From Mesorhizobium sp. (lineage in GTDB: Bacteria > Pseudomonadota > Alphaproteobacteria > Rhizobiales > Rhizobiaceae): a stretch of 64,000 nucleotides of DNA. Within the stretch, counting starts at the first letter, position 1. Every line of letters starts with the position of its first letter. Positions 47,645 to 55,958 of this stretch are shown here, piece by piece. The stretch covers positions 355,789-419,788 of the forward strand of contig NZ_JAEULZ010000046.1 of assembly GCF_016793485.1 (NCBI RefSeq). Direction: 5' to 3'. A model generated the notes under the pieces. The model made no database searches. It was not told the origin of the DNA and worked only from the letters and a program-made list of their open reading frames with translations. The translations under genes were made by a program, and so were the position numbers.

Positions 47645-49777
47645 CTATTCGGCGGCGACCATATGCGGTTCGCTGTCTTCGATCTCCGCCTCGTCGTCGT
47701 CGCCTGTGAGGAACTCGGGCAGCCCTTCGCCTTCGCCGTCCGCTCCGGCATCGCTGCCCGCGCCGGCATTGCCGTCGAGGTCGGCGAGGCGCAGCGGCTC
47801 GGGCAGCCAGCCGGTGTCAGCCAGCAGCCGCTCGGCTTCCTTCGCCATGTCGCCCTTTTTCAGATGGTCGATGAGCTGCGAGGCCTGTTCGCCCTTCGCC
47901 TCGCGCACCGCCTCGAGAATGCGAGGTTTGGTGACGCGGCCGAGATAGTTGCCGACGGTCGGCGTCCAACCCGCTTCGACCATGTCGAGACCCACGGCGC
48001 GCGCCAGTCGATCAGCCTGGGCGATCCGCTGCTGGACCCCATGCGCCGAGACGGCCCCGCCGCCATAGCGGTCGGCCTTCTCGTAGAGCGCGTTGACGCC
48101 GTAGCTGACGCAATGGGCGAGCAGCGCCGCGCGGCTGGTCTCGTCGAGTAGGGTGATCCAATCCCACAGTGCGTCGTCGTCGGTCGGCAGGTCCGACTTC
48201 CACGTCTCATGGCGTTCCGTCACCGACTTCGCCGGGGGGCTGTCCTTCAGCTCGTCCGCCTGGACGGGGAAGAAGACGTGCCGGACCGAGGCCTCCAGGC
48301 AACCGGTCGTGGAGCGATGCTGGAAGGTGTCGGTGACCAGCTTGTGCAGCAGCGCGGTCATGGCGACGCGCGGATTGCCGGCGAGAGCATCCCGCAGCGC
48401 CAGGGTGCGGTGGGCCGTCAGCTCTGTCACCAGACGGTCCGGTAGCGGCTTGATGGCGTCGTCCTCGTCTTCCTCGGACTCGACAGGCTGACCGCCGATG
48501 GTGATGACTGCACGCTGCACCGACGGGCTGACCGGATCGACGGACTCGCCGTCACGCTCCGATCCGTCCGTGCCGTCGATCGCGACCGACGGCACGTCCT
48601 CGGGCCGGACGAAGCCGCGATCGACCAAGAGCGAGCCATCGGCGTCGATGCTGACGAAGACGCCCGCGATGGCGACATCGGCCGGATCGAACTGCTCCGG
48701 GCGATCGTCGAAGCTGGCGAGCGCGGTCTCGATCTCTCCGAGCCGCTGATCAACTTCGTCGGGCAGCTCGTCGGCGCCCTCATACTCCGCTTCGAGCTTG
48801 GCGTATTCGGCGTTGAGCGCCTCGATGGTCGTCTGCTCTTCCGCCGAGAGGTCGAGCGGCGTCCCGGAAACCTGATGCAGGCCGCGCGCGGCGTCGAAGG
48901 AAAAGCTGACTGCGACCTCGATCCACTTCCAGCCTTCGGCGGCGATCGCCTCGGCCTCGGTCTTCAGCTTCTCGGCAACAAGGCGATCGAGCAGAGCCGC
49001 GTCCTGCAGCCAACCGCCGTCATCGGACTGGAACAGGTCGCGCGTGACGATGCCGCCAGCCGCCGCATAGGCCTCGACGCCGACGAAGACGGCCCGCTTG
49101 TCGGACGCGCGCACCGTCGTCTCGGTGAGCATGCGGCGGATCTGGTACGGCTCCTTCGACCACGCATCCTTGATCGCGTCCCAGACCTGCATCTGACGAT
49201 CGTGGTCGCCGGAGACCGTGAAGGCCATGAGCTGCTCCAGCGTCATGCCGTCCTCGGCATAGACGTCGAGGAGCGCCGGAGAGACGGACGTCAGGCGCAG
49301 CCGCTGCTTCACGACGTTGACGGGCACGAGGAACGCTGCGGCGATCTCCTCCTCGGTCATGCCCTTGGTCAGCATGTCCTGGAAGGCGCGGAACTGGTCG
49401 AGGGGATGAAGCGGCGCGCGCTCGATATTTTCGGCGAGCGACACTTCCTCGGCCAGGATGTCGCTGTCACGGTCGCGGACGATGCAGGGGACGGGCGCAG
49501 TCTTGGCGAGGCGCTTGCTCTTCACCAGCAGTTCGAGTGCCCGGAAACGCCGCCCGCCGGCCGGCACCTCGAACATGCCGGTCTCGTTGCCGTCGGCATC
49601 GGCGACGGGCTGGACGCTGAGGCTCTGAATCAGGCCGCGACGGGCGATCGAGGCCGCGAGGTCCTCGATTGAGACGCCGGCCTTGACGCGCCGGACGTTG
49701 GACTGGGAAAGCACCAGCTTGTTGAAGGGAATGTCGCGCGAGGACGACAGGGTGATCTTCTGAACGGCAGTAGCCAT
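47645..49777 (-). CDS. ParB/KorB-like nuclease-fold protein
   Basis: 710 residues. The ParB N-terminal domain (about 15-130: IPFNKLVLSQSNVRRV, IEDLAASIARRGLIQSLSV, PAGGRRFRALELL, LAENIERAPLHPLDQFRAF) is followed by a KorB-type HTH (MTEEEIAAAFLVPVNVVKQRL). A long acidic C-terminal region (to 710) is typical of the large ParB proteins of ICEs rather than chromosomal ParB. Probable DNA-binding role in maintenance or regulation. A family I leader precedes it. Confidence 0.9.
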   Translation of the reverse strand: MATAVQKITLSSSRDIPFNKLVLSQSNVRRVKAGVSIEDLAASIARRGLIQSLSVQPVADADGNETGMFEVPAGGRRFRALELLVKSKRLAKTAPVPCIVRDRDSDILAEEVSLAENIERAPLHPLDQFRAFQDMLTKGMTEEEIAAAFLVPVNVVKQRLRLTSVSPALLDVYAEDGMTLEQLMAFTVSGDHDRQMQVWDAIKDAWSKEPYQIRRMLTETTVRASDKRAVFVGVEAYAAAGGIVTRDLFQSDDGGWLQDAALLDRLVAEKLKTEAEAIAAEGWKWIEVAVSFSFDAARGLHQVSGTPLDLSAEEQTTIEALNAEYAKLEAEYEGADELPDEVDQRLGEIETALASFDDRPEQFDPADVAIAGVFVSIDADGSLLVDRGFVRPEDVPSVAIDGTDGSERDGESVDPVSPSVQRAVITIGGQPVESEEDEDDAIKPLPDRLVTELTAHRTLALRDALAGNPRVAMTALLHKLVTDTFQHRSTTGCLEASVRHVFFPVQADELKDSPPAKSVTERHETWKSDLPTDDDALWDWITLLDETSRAALLAHCVSYGVNALYEKADRYGGGAVSAHGVQQRIAQADRLARAVGLDMVEAGWTPTVGNYLGRVTKPRILEAVREAKGEQASQLIDHLKKGDMAKEAERLLADTGWLPEPLRLADLDGNAGAGSDAGADGEGEGLPEFLTGDDDEAEIEDSEPHMVAAE

Positions 49778-49792
49778 CGGGATATACTCCGC

Positions 49793-49833
49793 GACGGGCG
49801 GCCGAGAGCCTCTCTCTCGACCTCCAACCCGTC
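49793..49833 (-). promoter_or_regulatory. Structured leader, family I copy B (parB)
   Basis: On the - strand the order is GACGGG, an 8-nt GGAG-containing stretch, CGAGAG, AGAGG loop, CTCTCG, then CCCGTC: an outer 6-bp stem and an inner 6-bp stem, ending 15 bp before the parB start. The same arrangement precedes ardC. Confidence 0.6.
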
Positions 49834-49860
49834 ACGAAAATCCCGTCGCTCCTCTCCCTC

Positions 49861-50283
49861 TCAAGGCCTCGGCAGCCATAGGACGACGTCGCGAAGCAAC
49901 TGCTCGGTCATGGCGACCGCGTCGTCATAGAAAGCCGCCTGCGACGTGCGGGCGGAGAGCGCTGCCAGGCGGTGGCTCCGGTGAAAAGGCGACAGCAGGG
50001 CGACGAACGGCGCGAGCGCCGGCTCGCTGGGCCGAAAACCGAGGCGTTCAGCGGCCCCCAAAGCCTTCACCAGATCGTGGCGGATCTCGCGCCGGCATCG
50101 ATCGTCGCTCCAGCCGTGCGCCTGCAGGATCGATTTGAGGGACAGCTCGATCGCGTTCCCCAGGTTTTGCAGCAAAAGCTCGCCGGCGTGACATCCGGGC
50201 ATCGAGGCAACGTGGCGTGCTGCGGCGGCGAAGCCGAGCGCGTTGTGGAGGAGATGGCGGCCTGGCAGGTGATTGGTCATCAC
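49861..50283 (-). CDS. HEPN-like small protein
   Basis: 140 residues, mostly helical. GNAIELSLKSILQAHGW followed by RREIRHDLVKALGAAERLGF resembles the AxELxLKxxL and HDLxxL pattern of HEPN domains, but the typical R-x4-6-H ribonuclease motif is only partly present (RHDL). HEPN proteins often act in defence or toxin-antitoxin systems. It overlaps the ardC stop by four bases, so it is co-transcribed with it. Confidence 0.55.
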   Translation of the reverse strand: MMTNHLPGRHLLHNALGFAAAARHVASMPGCHAGELLLQNLGNAIELSLKSILQAHGWSDDRCRREIRHDLVKALGAAERLGFRPSEPALAPFVALLSPFHRSHRLAALSARTSQAAFYDDAVAMTEQLLRDVVLWLPRP

Positions 50284-51227
50284 GCCGCGTCCCGCTGATC
50301 GTCTTGCGAGGCGACGTGGTCGGGCAAGAAGCGGAGGAGATAGTCCGCAGCCTTGCTCGCCTGCGAGGCCGCGCGGACAATGGCGCGATTGTCCTCGCGC
50401 AACACCTCCAGCCAGGAGCCGATATAGTCGGCGTGGCGCACAGTCGGTGTGATGCCGAGCGAGGCGCAGCAGAAGGCAGCGTTCATCTCGGCGATCAGCT
50501 CCTCGAAGGCGTACTTCTTCGTGCCGAAGGAACCGGAGAAATCTCGGTTGAGACGCGAGGCGTGCCCCGTGGCGTGGCCAAGCTCATGCAGGGCGGTCCG
50601 GTGCCAGTTAATCGGCTCAAAATAGGCCTGCGGCGGCGGGACCTGCACATAGTCATGGGCCGGGACATAGAAGGCGCGGTTGCCGCCGATGCGGAAGTCG
50701 ATGCCGGTCGCCTTGATGAGCGCCTCGACCTTGGGCTCGATCAGCCCGGGCAGTGGCGGCGGCGCGACAATCGTGACGTCTTGGGGCAGACCTTCGCATT
50801 GCGCCGCGTTGAAGACGGTGAAGCGCTTCAGGAACGGGATCGCCTGGGCATCCTCGCCGGTCTCGCGGGCGCGCTTCCTCTCGTCATCGGGCACGAACCG
50901 ATCGGCATAGACGACGGTCGTCCCGTGCTCGCCCTTTCGGACATTGCCGCCGAGCGCCAGCGCCTGACGGAAGGTCAGCCAGCTCTGGCCGGGAAAGCCA
51001 TGCTCGATCACCGAACCCCAGAGGATCAGGACGTTGATCCCCGAATATTGTCGGCGGGTGGCGGCGTTCTTCGGCATGGCGAGCGGCGCCTTCGACGCCG
51101 CCGTGCCCCATGGCTGGACCCAGGGCACGCGCCCGGCCTCCAGCTCGCCGATGATCTTGTTGGTGATGTCGTCGTAGAGGTTCGACCGGTCCGATCCGGC
51201 GCTAGCGCGAGCGGTGTTTCTGGACAT
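50280..51227 (-). CDS. ardC: ArdC-like antirestriction protein (ssDNA-binding domain plus zincin)
   Basis: 315 residues. The N-terminal ArdC ssDNA-binding domain (LYDDITNKIIGELEAG, PWVQPWG, YSGINVLILW) is followed by a C-terminal metallopeptidase domain with HELGHATGH near residue 215 and the downstream Glu (YAFEELIAEM). ArdC from conjugative plasmids protects incoming single-stranded DNA against restriction. It lies at the right end of the backbone; a family I leader precedes it. Confidence 0.93.
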   Translation of the reverse strand: MSRNTARASAGSDRSNLYDDITNKIIGELEAGRVPWVQPWGTAASKAPLAMPKNAATRRQYSGINVLILWGSVIEHGFPGQSWLTFRQALALGGNVRKGEHGTTVVYADRFVPDDERKRARETGEDAQAIPFLKRFTVFNAAQCEGLPQDVTIVAPPPLPGLIEPKVEALIKATGIDFRIGGNRAFYVPAHDYVQVPPPQAYFEPINWHRTALHELGHATGHASRLNRDFSGSFGTKKYAFEELIAEMNAAFCCASLGITPTVRHADYIGSWLEVLREDNRAIVRAASQASKAADYLLRFLPDHVASQDDQRDAA

Positions 51228-51240
51228 CGCGGTTCTCCGC

Positions 51241-51280
51241 GACGGGCGCCGGAAGCCTCTCTCCCGACCTTCAACCCGTC
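51241..51280 (-). promoter_or_regulatory. Structured leader, family I copy C (ardC)
   Basis: On the - strand GACGGG, then CGGGAG, AGAGG loop, CTTCCG and CCCGTC reproduce the parB leader. One A-U pair of the parB copy is a G-U pair here, which pairs only in the RNA made toward ardC, evidence that the structure works as mRNA leader. It ends 13 bp before the ardC start. Confidence 0.6.
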
Positions 51281-51354
51281 ACGGCAAACCCGTCGGCACT
51301 CTCACTCTCGGGGCGTTGCGGGGTGTCCCCGCTGACCTGATGTCCACGGGCGCC

Positions 51355-51372
51355 GTCGCACCGCTGTGCGAC
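51355..51372. repeat. Inverted repeat ahead of the IS110 transposase
   Basis: GTCGCAC (51355-51361) and GTGCGAC (51366-51372) with a 4-nt loop lie in the roughly 110-bp non-coding leader of the IS110 gene, the place where IS110-group elements encode a bridge RNA. Confidence 0.4.
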
Positions 51373-51423
51373 CGTACGAGCCGCGCCAGCGCGGCTGGCG
51401 CGAGCACCGGACAGGAGAGATCA

Positions 51424-52546
51424 GTGGATCAGCAAGTCATCTTTGTCGGATTGGACGTGCACAAGGCGACGGTCGCTGTGGCGTTGGCGCCGGACGGCCG
51501 GTCGAACGAGGTCAGGTTCCAGGGCTCCGTGCCGCACCGGCCGGGCGCCATGGCAGACCTGGGAAAGCGGCTGCAGGGCAAAGCACCCCGGCGCTCGGCT
51601 ATCGTTCTGCTACGAAGCCGGTTCGTGCGGTTATGGTCTGGCGCGCGAGCTTACCGAGGCCGGCCACGAGTGCCTGGTGATCGCCCCATCCCTGATCCCG
51701 ACGCGGCCAGGCGATCACATCAAGACGGACAAGCGCGACGCGACCACGCTGGCGAAGATGCATCGCGCCGGCGAGCTGACGACGGTCTGGGTGCCGGACA
51801 CGAGCCACGAAGCCGTCCGCGACCTCGTCCGCGCGAGGGAAGCCGCCATGTACTGGCGCAACCGCGCCCGGCAGGCGCTCTCCAGCTTCCTGTTGCGGCA
51901 CGGCTACCACTATGGCGGCCGAAGCGCCTGGACCGCCTCGTACTGGCGCTGGCTGGCGACGCTGAAGCTCGAGCATCCCGCTCAGCAGATCACGATGCAG
52001 GAGTACATCCTGGCGATCCAGGAAGCCGACGCCCGACACGACCGTCTGGTGAAGCAGATCGAGGGGATCATCCCGACCTGGTCGATGGCGCCGCTGGTGA
52101 TCGCCCTGCAGGCCATGCGCGGCGTGGCGATGATCACGGCGGCCACGATCGTGGCCGAGATCGGCGACCTCGCCCGCTTCACCACGCCGCGCAAGCTAAT
52201 GGCCTACCTCGGCCTGGTGCCGGCCGAGCACTCCAGCGGCGCGAAGATCCGCCGGCGCGGCATCACCAAGGCGGGGAATACCCGGGCCCGCCGGCTGCTG
52301 GTCGAGAGCGCCTGGACCTACGCCAAGCCTCCTCGGATCGGCCAGGAGATCCAGCGCCGGCAGGAGGGCGTCGAGCTGGAGATCGTGAGGATCGCCTGGA
52401 AGGCGCAGCTACGGCTGCATGATCGCTATCGACGGCTGGCGGCAACGGGCAAGCCGAAGAACGTGGTGATCACCGCCATCGCGCGCGAGCTGGTGGGCTT
52501 CATCTGGGCCATCGGCCAACGCGTCGCGGCGCCGGCCGTCGCCTGA
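51424..52546 (+). pseudogene. IS110-family transposase, frameshifted
   Basis: GTG 51424 (AGGAGA at 51412-51417) opens VDQQVIFVGLDVHKATVAVAL, the N-terminal DEDD domain with its first Asp. After about residue 52 the protein continues in the next frame (HPGARLSFCYEAGSCGYGLAREL) and runs to 52546. An extra A in the AAA at 51580-51582 explains the shift; the locus is one base too long (1123 bp). The C-terminal Transposase_20 part is intact (MRGVAMITAATIVAEIGDL, YLGLVPAEHSSG, ITKAGNTRARRLL). Probably inactive unless frameshifting occurs. IS110 elements lack inverted ends, so borders were not fixed. It sits between the ICE backbone and the defence genes. Confidence 0.85.
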
Positions 52547-52981
52547 GTAGGAGATCGTCACCAACACGCGTCCATACGCAGTATCGGGGGCGGGGCCGGT
52601 AAGGAGATCTCTCGACCCCTTCGTGTGGCCGGTCATCGAACCGACGCCCGCCCGCTGACAGAGCAAGCTCCGAGACGAACACCGCGGTCCTGCGGTAGCC
52701 AACCCGCGCATGAGTGTCTGATCTACCGTCGTCTTGAGCCCCGCCTCCGACCCTGCGCATGGACTCCAAAGGCTGCGCTCGGCCCATCGGCCGGGCGCTT
52801 CATCGTGCCCCTCAGCTTGACAAATGGACATGAGAGAAGGGGTCGGCCGAGACGCAAGGCTCGGACGCAGGGGAAGGCTTTCCCCTTCGACTCTCACATT
52901 GAATAAGGCCGCTTCACTGACCATATTTTTCGCATAGGCGCACCGGAACGGGAGACGCGTCGACAGGGGAAGGTCAGATAA
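52547..52981. other. Non-coding stretch after the IS110 gene
   Basis: 435 bases without a credible gene. The first 200-300 bases are probably the right end of the IS110 element (a GGGGCCGGTAAGGAGA-type segment near 52592). The last 100 become AT-richer and should hold the promoter of the following operon. Confidence 0.45.
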
Positions 52982-53893
52982 ATGGCGCCGGGGCGTAACG
53001 ACGACTGTTGGTGTGGGAGCCGGCGCAAATACAAGCATTGCCACTATCAAATCGATACGGCAGCCCAAGATCAGAAATATGCTGCATCGCAGGCCGTCTA
53101 TGCCCGGAATTGGAAGGGGACGGCACAGCATCACTTCGATGGCCGCGTCTATCACTGGCTGGCGGAGCAGCTGGCGGACGCCAAACCGAAACGCGTCCTG
53201 GATGTGGGTTGCGGCAGCGGCCACGGCCTGCTCGCGCTTCGCGAGGTTCTCGGCTCCGACGTTCAGATTGTCGCCATCGATGAGAACCGGGCCTGTCTGC
53301 AGGAGGCGCGGGAGACACTGGGGCGGAGCGGTGTCGACGCTCAGGTCATCAACCGCATGGCGGTTTCCCGCACGCATGAAGGATACAACCACGTCGCCGA
53401 GCCGTTGGCGTTTCCGTTGGACGCCGCATGCTCGCTGATCGAGTCCGACGTCTGCAACGATCCCTATCTACTGCCGGCACTGCGTGCGTCAGGTCCGTTC
53501 GACGCCGTCACCATATGGCTGACAGGCGTCCATATGCTTCGCCAGGAGAACGTGAACGTGCAGGCGCACGGGATCGACAGTGACGGTGCACATCGTCTTT
53601 ACGTTCAGAACGCGACGTACGAATTGGCGGACTCGGTCCTGAGACCCGGTGGTGTTCTTCAGGTTGGCGACAGAGGTGTGGCCCCCGACTCGCCGTTGTT
53701 GCGCGCCGATGTGCTCCAGGCGCACGAGCAGCAGGCCTCGGTGACGTCCCTGCGAGTTCGATCGCTCACACATCGGCTCTACGACGAACCGAACACTGGT
53801 CGAACGCCCATGGGCCTCACGCCGGGTACGTCGGGACTTGTGCCGGTCGCCTTCCAACTTGCTGTGCTGTCTATCGTCTCGGAGAAACCATGA
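52982..53893 (+). CDS. SEC-C zinc-motif protein with a SAM-dependent methyltransferase domain
   Basis: 303 residues. The first 20 residues are a SEC-C motif (GRNDDCWCGSRRKYKHCH: CxC-x8-CH), a zinc-binding tag known from SecA tails and various enzymes. From about residue 70 a class I methyltransferase follows (RVLDVGCGSGHGLLALR, then VAIDENRACLQEAR for the ribose-binding acid). The substrate is unknown. Its stop overlaps the start of the next gene (ATGA at 53890), so the two act together. It is placed in a defence island beside Qat. Confidence 0.8.
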   Translation: MAPGRNDDCWCGSRRKYKHCHYQIDTAAQDQKYAASQAVYARNWKGTAQHHFDGRVYHWLAEQLADAKPKRVLDVGCGSGHGLLALREVLGSDVQIVAIDENRACLQEARETLGRSGVDAQVINRMAVSRTHEGYNHVAEPLAFPLDAACSLIESDVCNDPYLLPALRASGPFDAVTIWLTGVHMLRQENVNVQAHGIDSDGAHRLYVQNATYELADSVLRPGGVLQVGDRGVAPDSPLLRADVLQAHEQQASVTSLRVRSLTHRLYDEPNTGRTPMGLTPGTSGLVPVAFQLAVLSIVSEKP

Positions 53894-55176
53894 GCGGGGC
53901 GGCGCCGACCGATACGAGTGCAGGGCTGAAGCGGCTCAACGATGCCGTGCTGAGGCCTGGCGATATCGTTCTCACGACGACGACGGCGGCGGTCAGCAAG
54001 GCTATTCGCGTCGCGACCGGCAGCGACATCTCGCATGCGATGCTGTGCGTCGAGGATCGATCCGTCATTGACGCCACCGGGGAGGGCGTTCAGGCCCGCA
54101 ATACACAGCGGCTGTTCTTCGAGGACGAGTGCTCGATCCACGTCCTGCGCCTGCGCGACGGCATCTCCGGTGCACAGCTCGCGGCGGTTCGAACCTACAT
54201 GCGCGGGCACATCGGCACGCAATATTCCACCAAGGAGGCGATGCTGACGGTGCTGGGCGGGGCCCGCCAATGGAGCAAGAAACAGTTCTGCTCGCGCCTC
54301 GTCGCGCAAGCCTTCGCGTCCGCGGGCATCCGGCTCGTCGGCGACCCGAACTTCTGCTCGCCCGCCAATCTCAAGGACAGCCTGCTTCTCGCCGCCGTGC
54401 CGAACGCGACCGTGCCGGTGACAGCGGAGGAAGCGGCATGGTGGGAAGGGAATGAGGATGTCCCGCAACGTATGCGAGACGCGATCAACGCCGTCCTGGA
54501 CGGGGCCCGCGCAAAAAACCCGGACATACAAACGTTCGATGATCTCCACCGCCATCTGGTGAGCCATCCGGAACACGACGACAGCTTCTGCCGGTTGCTT
54601 GAGACGTCGGGCTATCTGTCGCTCTGGAAGATCGAGCGGGACAAAAATCCGTGGCAGTATGATTTCGCTCTCATGAGCACGGCGCCGGCGGGTCAAGTCG
54701 AGGCATATTGCTGGAGCGTGCTCGAGAATGAGGATGGGGGGCCGAACCGCTATGTTGTCAATCGCGGCGGATACCTCCTCTTCTCCCGGCAATATGATCT
54801 TCAGTTTTTCCAGGTGATGGCGGCGTTGTACGAACAGCTGGCAGCGCTCCACCGGCAGCGCGTGGATGTCGCGGCCAAGTGGCTTGAAGCGAATGGTCAT
54901 CTGGCGCGGCCGGGGCCATCTCATCTCACGCCGCACACGCCGGAGTGGTTTGCAGCTCTGGAGCAATGGGATCCGCCCAAGGCGATGATGACGCGCAAGA
55001 TCATCGAACTCACTGGTCGAACGGACGTCTGTTCGATTTGCGGCGACGACCCGGCAAGCGATTATCGCCTCGAGGAAGAGCATCGGCCGGCCGGCGCCGC
55101 GGACACGCTCCGGCTGTGCGAGGACTGCGTCCGGATCCGCCGAGCGAGCGGAGAGCCGTTCACGGTTCTCTCGTAG
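53890..55176 (+). CDS. Permuted-papain (YiiX/NlpC-P60-like) protein with a C-terminal zinc-ribbon-like segment
   Basis: 428 residues. LRPGDIVLTT and TGSDISHAMLCV give the catalytic-His part, and QFCSRLVAQAFASAGI the catalytic-Cys part, in the His-then-Cys order of permuted papain-like YiiX/YebB proteins (amidase or thioesterase). The middle (about 190-370) is unassigned. Near the end DVCSICGDDPASDY and LRLCEDCVRIR give two CxxC pairs, probably binding zinc. Translationally coupled to the SEC-C methyltransferase. The target bond is unknown; this looks like an effector enzyme. Confidence 0.75.
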   Translation: MSGAAPTDTSAGLKRLNDAVLRPGDIVLTTTTAAVSKAIRVATGSDISHAMLCVEDRSVIDATGEGVQARNTQRLFFEDECSIHVLRLRDGISGAQLAAVRTYMRGHIGTQYSTKEAMLTVLGGARQWSKKQFCSRLVAQAFASAGIRLVGDPNFCSPANLKDSLLLAAVPNATVPVTAEEAAWWEGNEDVPQRMRDAINAVLDGARAKNPDIQTFDDLHRHLVSHPEHDDSFCRLLETSGYLSLWKIERDKNPWQYDFALMSTAPAGQVEAYCWSVLENEDGGPNRYVVNRGGYLLFSRQYDLQFFQVMAALYEQLAALHRQRVDVAAKWLEANGHLARPGPSHLTPHTPEWFAALEQWDPPKAMMTRKIIELTGRTDVCSICGDDPASDYRLEEEHRPAGAADTLRLCEDCVRIRRASGEPFTVLS

Positions 55177-55202
55177 GACCGGGAAAGTGGAGAGTCCGGG
55201 CC

Positions 55203-55958
55203 TCAGCGCAACAGCGTTTGAAGATTGGTCCGAACCGCCGTGGCGATCGCATCGGTCCTCAAATTCCGCACGCGAGCGACGGCTTCGATCGCCATCCGTG
55301 CGTCCGCCGGTTCAGTGGGGCGTCCGTCAATCTGGGTGAACGGGCCATCCGTTTCGGTGAGGAGGCGGTCCATCGGCAAGTCGGCGACGAGCGCGCGGCC
55401 CCGGTCCGAACGGGTCATCTCGGCGTTGACTGAGAAGTAGCAGCCGAGAGCCGCTGCGCGCCGTGCCTCGGCCTTGCTTCCGGTAAACCAGTGCATCACG
55501 ACTATGCCCCGATCGCACGGCAGATAGCGTTCGACCATGTCGAGCACCATCGGCACGCTGCGGACGCTGTGGACGGTGAGAATCTTGCCACCAGCTTCCG
55601 CGCATCGTTCGAGGACGGTGCGAAACACCTGCTTCTGAGAACCGAGGGATTTGTAGAATCGCGGACCGGCGTCGAGGCCGACCTCGCCGATATAGCGGGT
55701 TTCCGACAGATGGCGTTCCCACAGCGTCAATTCGCCAGCTCGCTCCGCGACCAGCTGCGGATGCAGGCCGAGCGCCGCCCGCACATAGCGGGTGCCGCGC
55801 GTGAGCTCATAGTTGCGGGGCCATGCTTTCGGGGTCGTGGTGACGGTCAACGTGTAGATGCGCGCCGCCTCCGCTTTTGCGATTGCGACTTCCAGGTCCG
55901 GATAGAGATCGAGATGGCAGTGAAAATCCACGCCGCCGACCGGAAGATCATTGGTCAT
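55203..55958 (-). CDS. qatD: QatD, TatD-family metal-dependent DNase of the Qat defence system
   Basis: 251 residues. TatD signatures: VDFHCHLDLYPD (His13, His15), IGEVGLDAGPRF (Glu), VVMHWFTGS (His) and LLTETDGPFTQIDG (Asp). Follows qatC with a four-base overlap and completes the order qatA-qatB-qatC-qatD. In the known system the four genes together give phage resistance; QatD supplies a nuclease-like activity. Confidence 0.9.
   Translation of the reverse strand: MTNDLPVGGVDFHCHLDLYPDLEVAIAKAEAARIYTLTVTTTPKAWPRNYELTRGTRYVRAALGLHPQLVAERAGELTLWERHLSETRYIGEVGLDAGPRFYKSLGSQKQVFRTVLERCAEAGGKILTVHSVRSVPMVLDMVERYLPCDRGIVVMHWFTGSKAEARRAAALGCYFSVNAEMTRSDRGRALVADLPMDRLLTETDGPFTQIDGRPTEPADARMAIEAVARVRNLRTDAIATAVRTNLQTLLR

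Noticed and set aside
51214-52422. A 402-codon IS110-overlapping frame as an intact alternative gene
   Set aside because: Only its VGLDVHK part is transposase-like; after the AAA run the real protein continues in the next frame.
52409-53392. 327-codon leftward frame between IS110 and the SEC-C gene
   Set aside because: No ribosome-binding site or protein pattern; it overlaps both the IS110 end and the methyltransferase.
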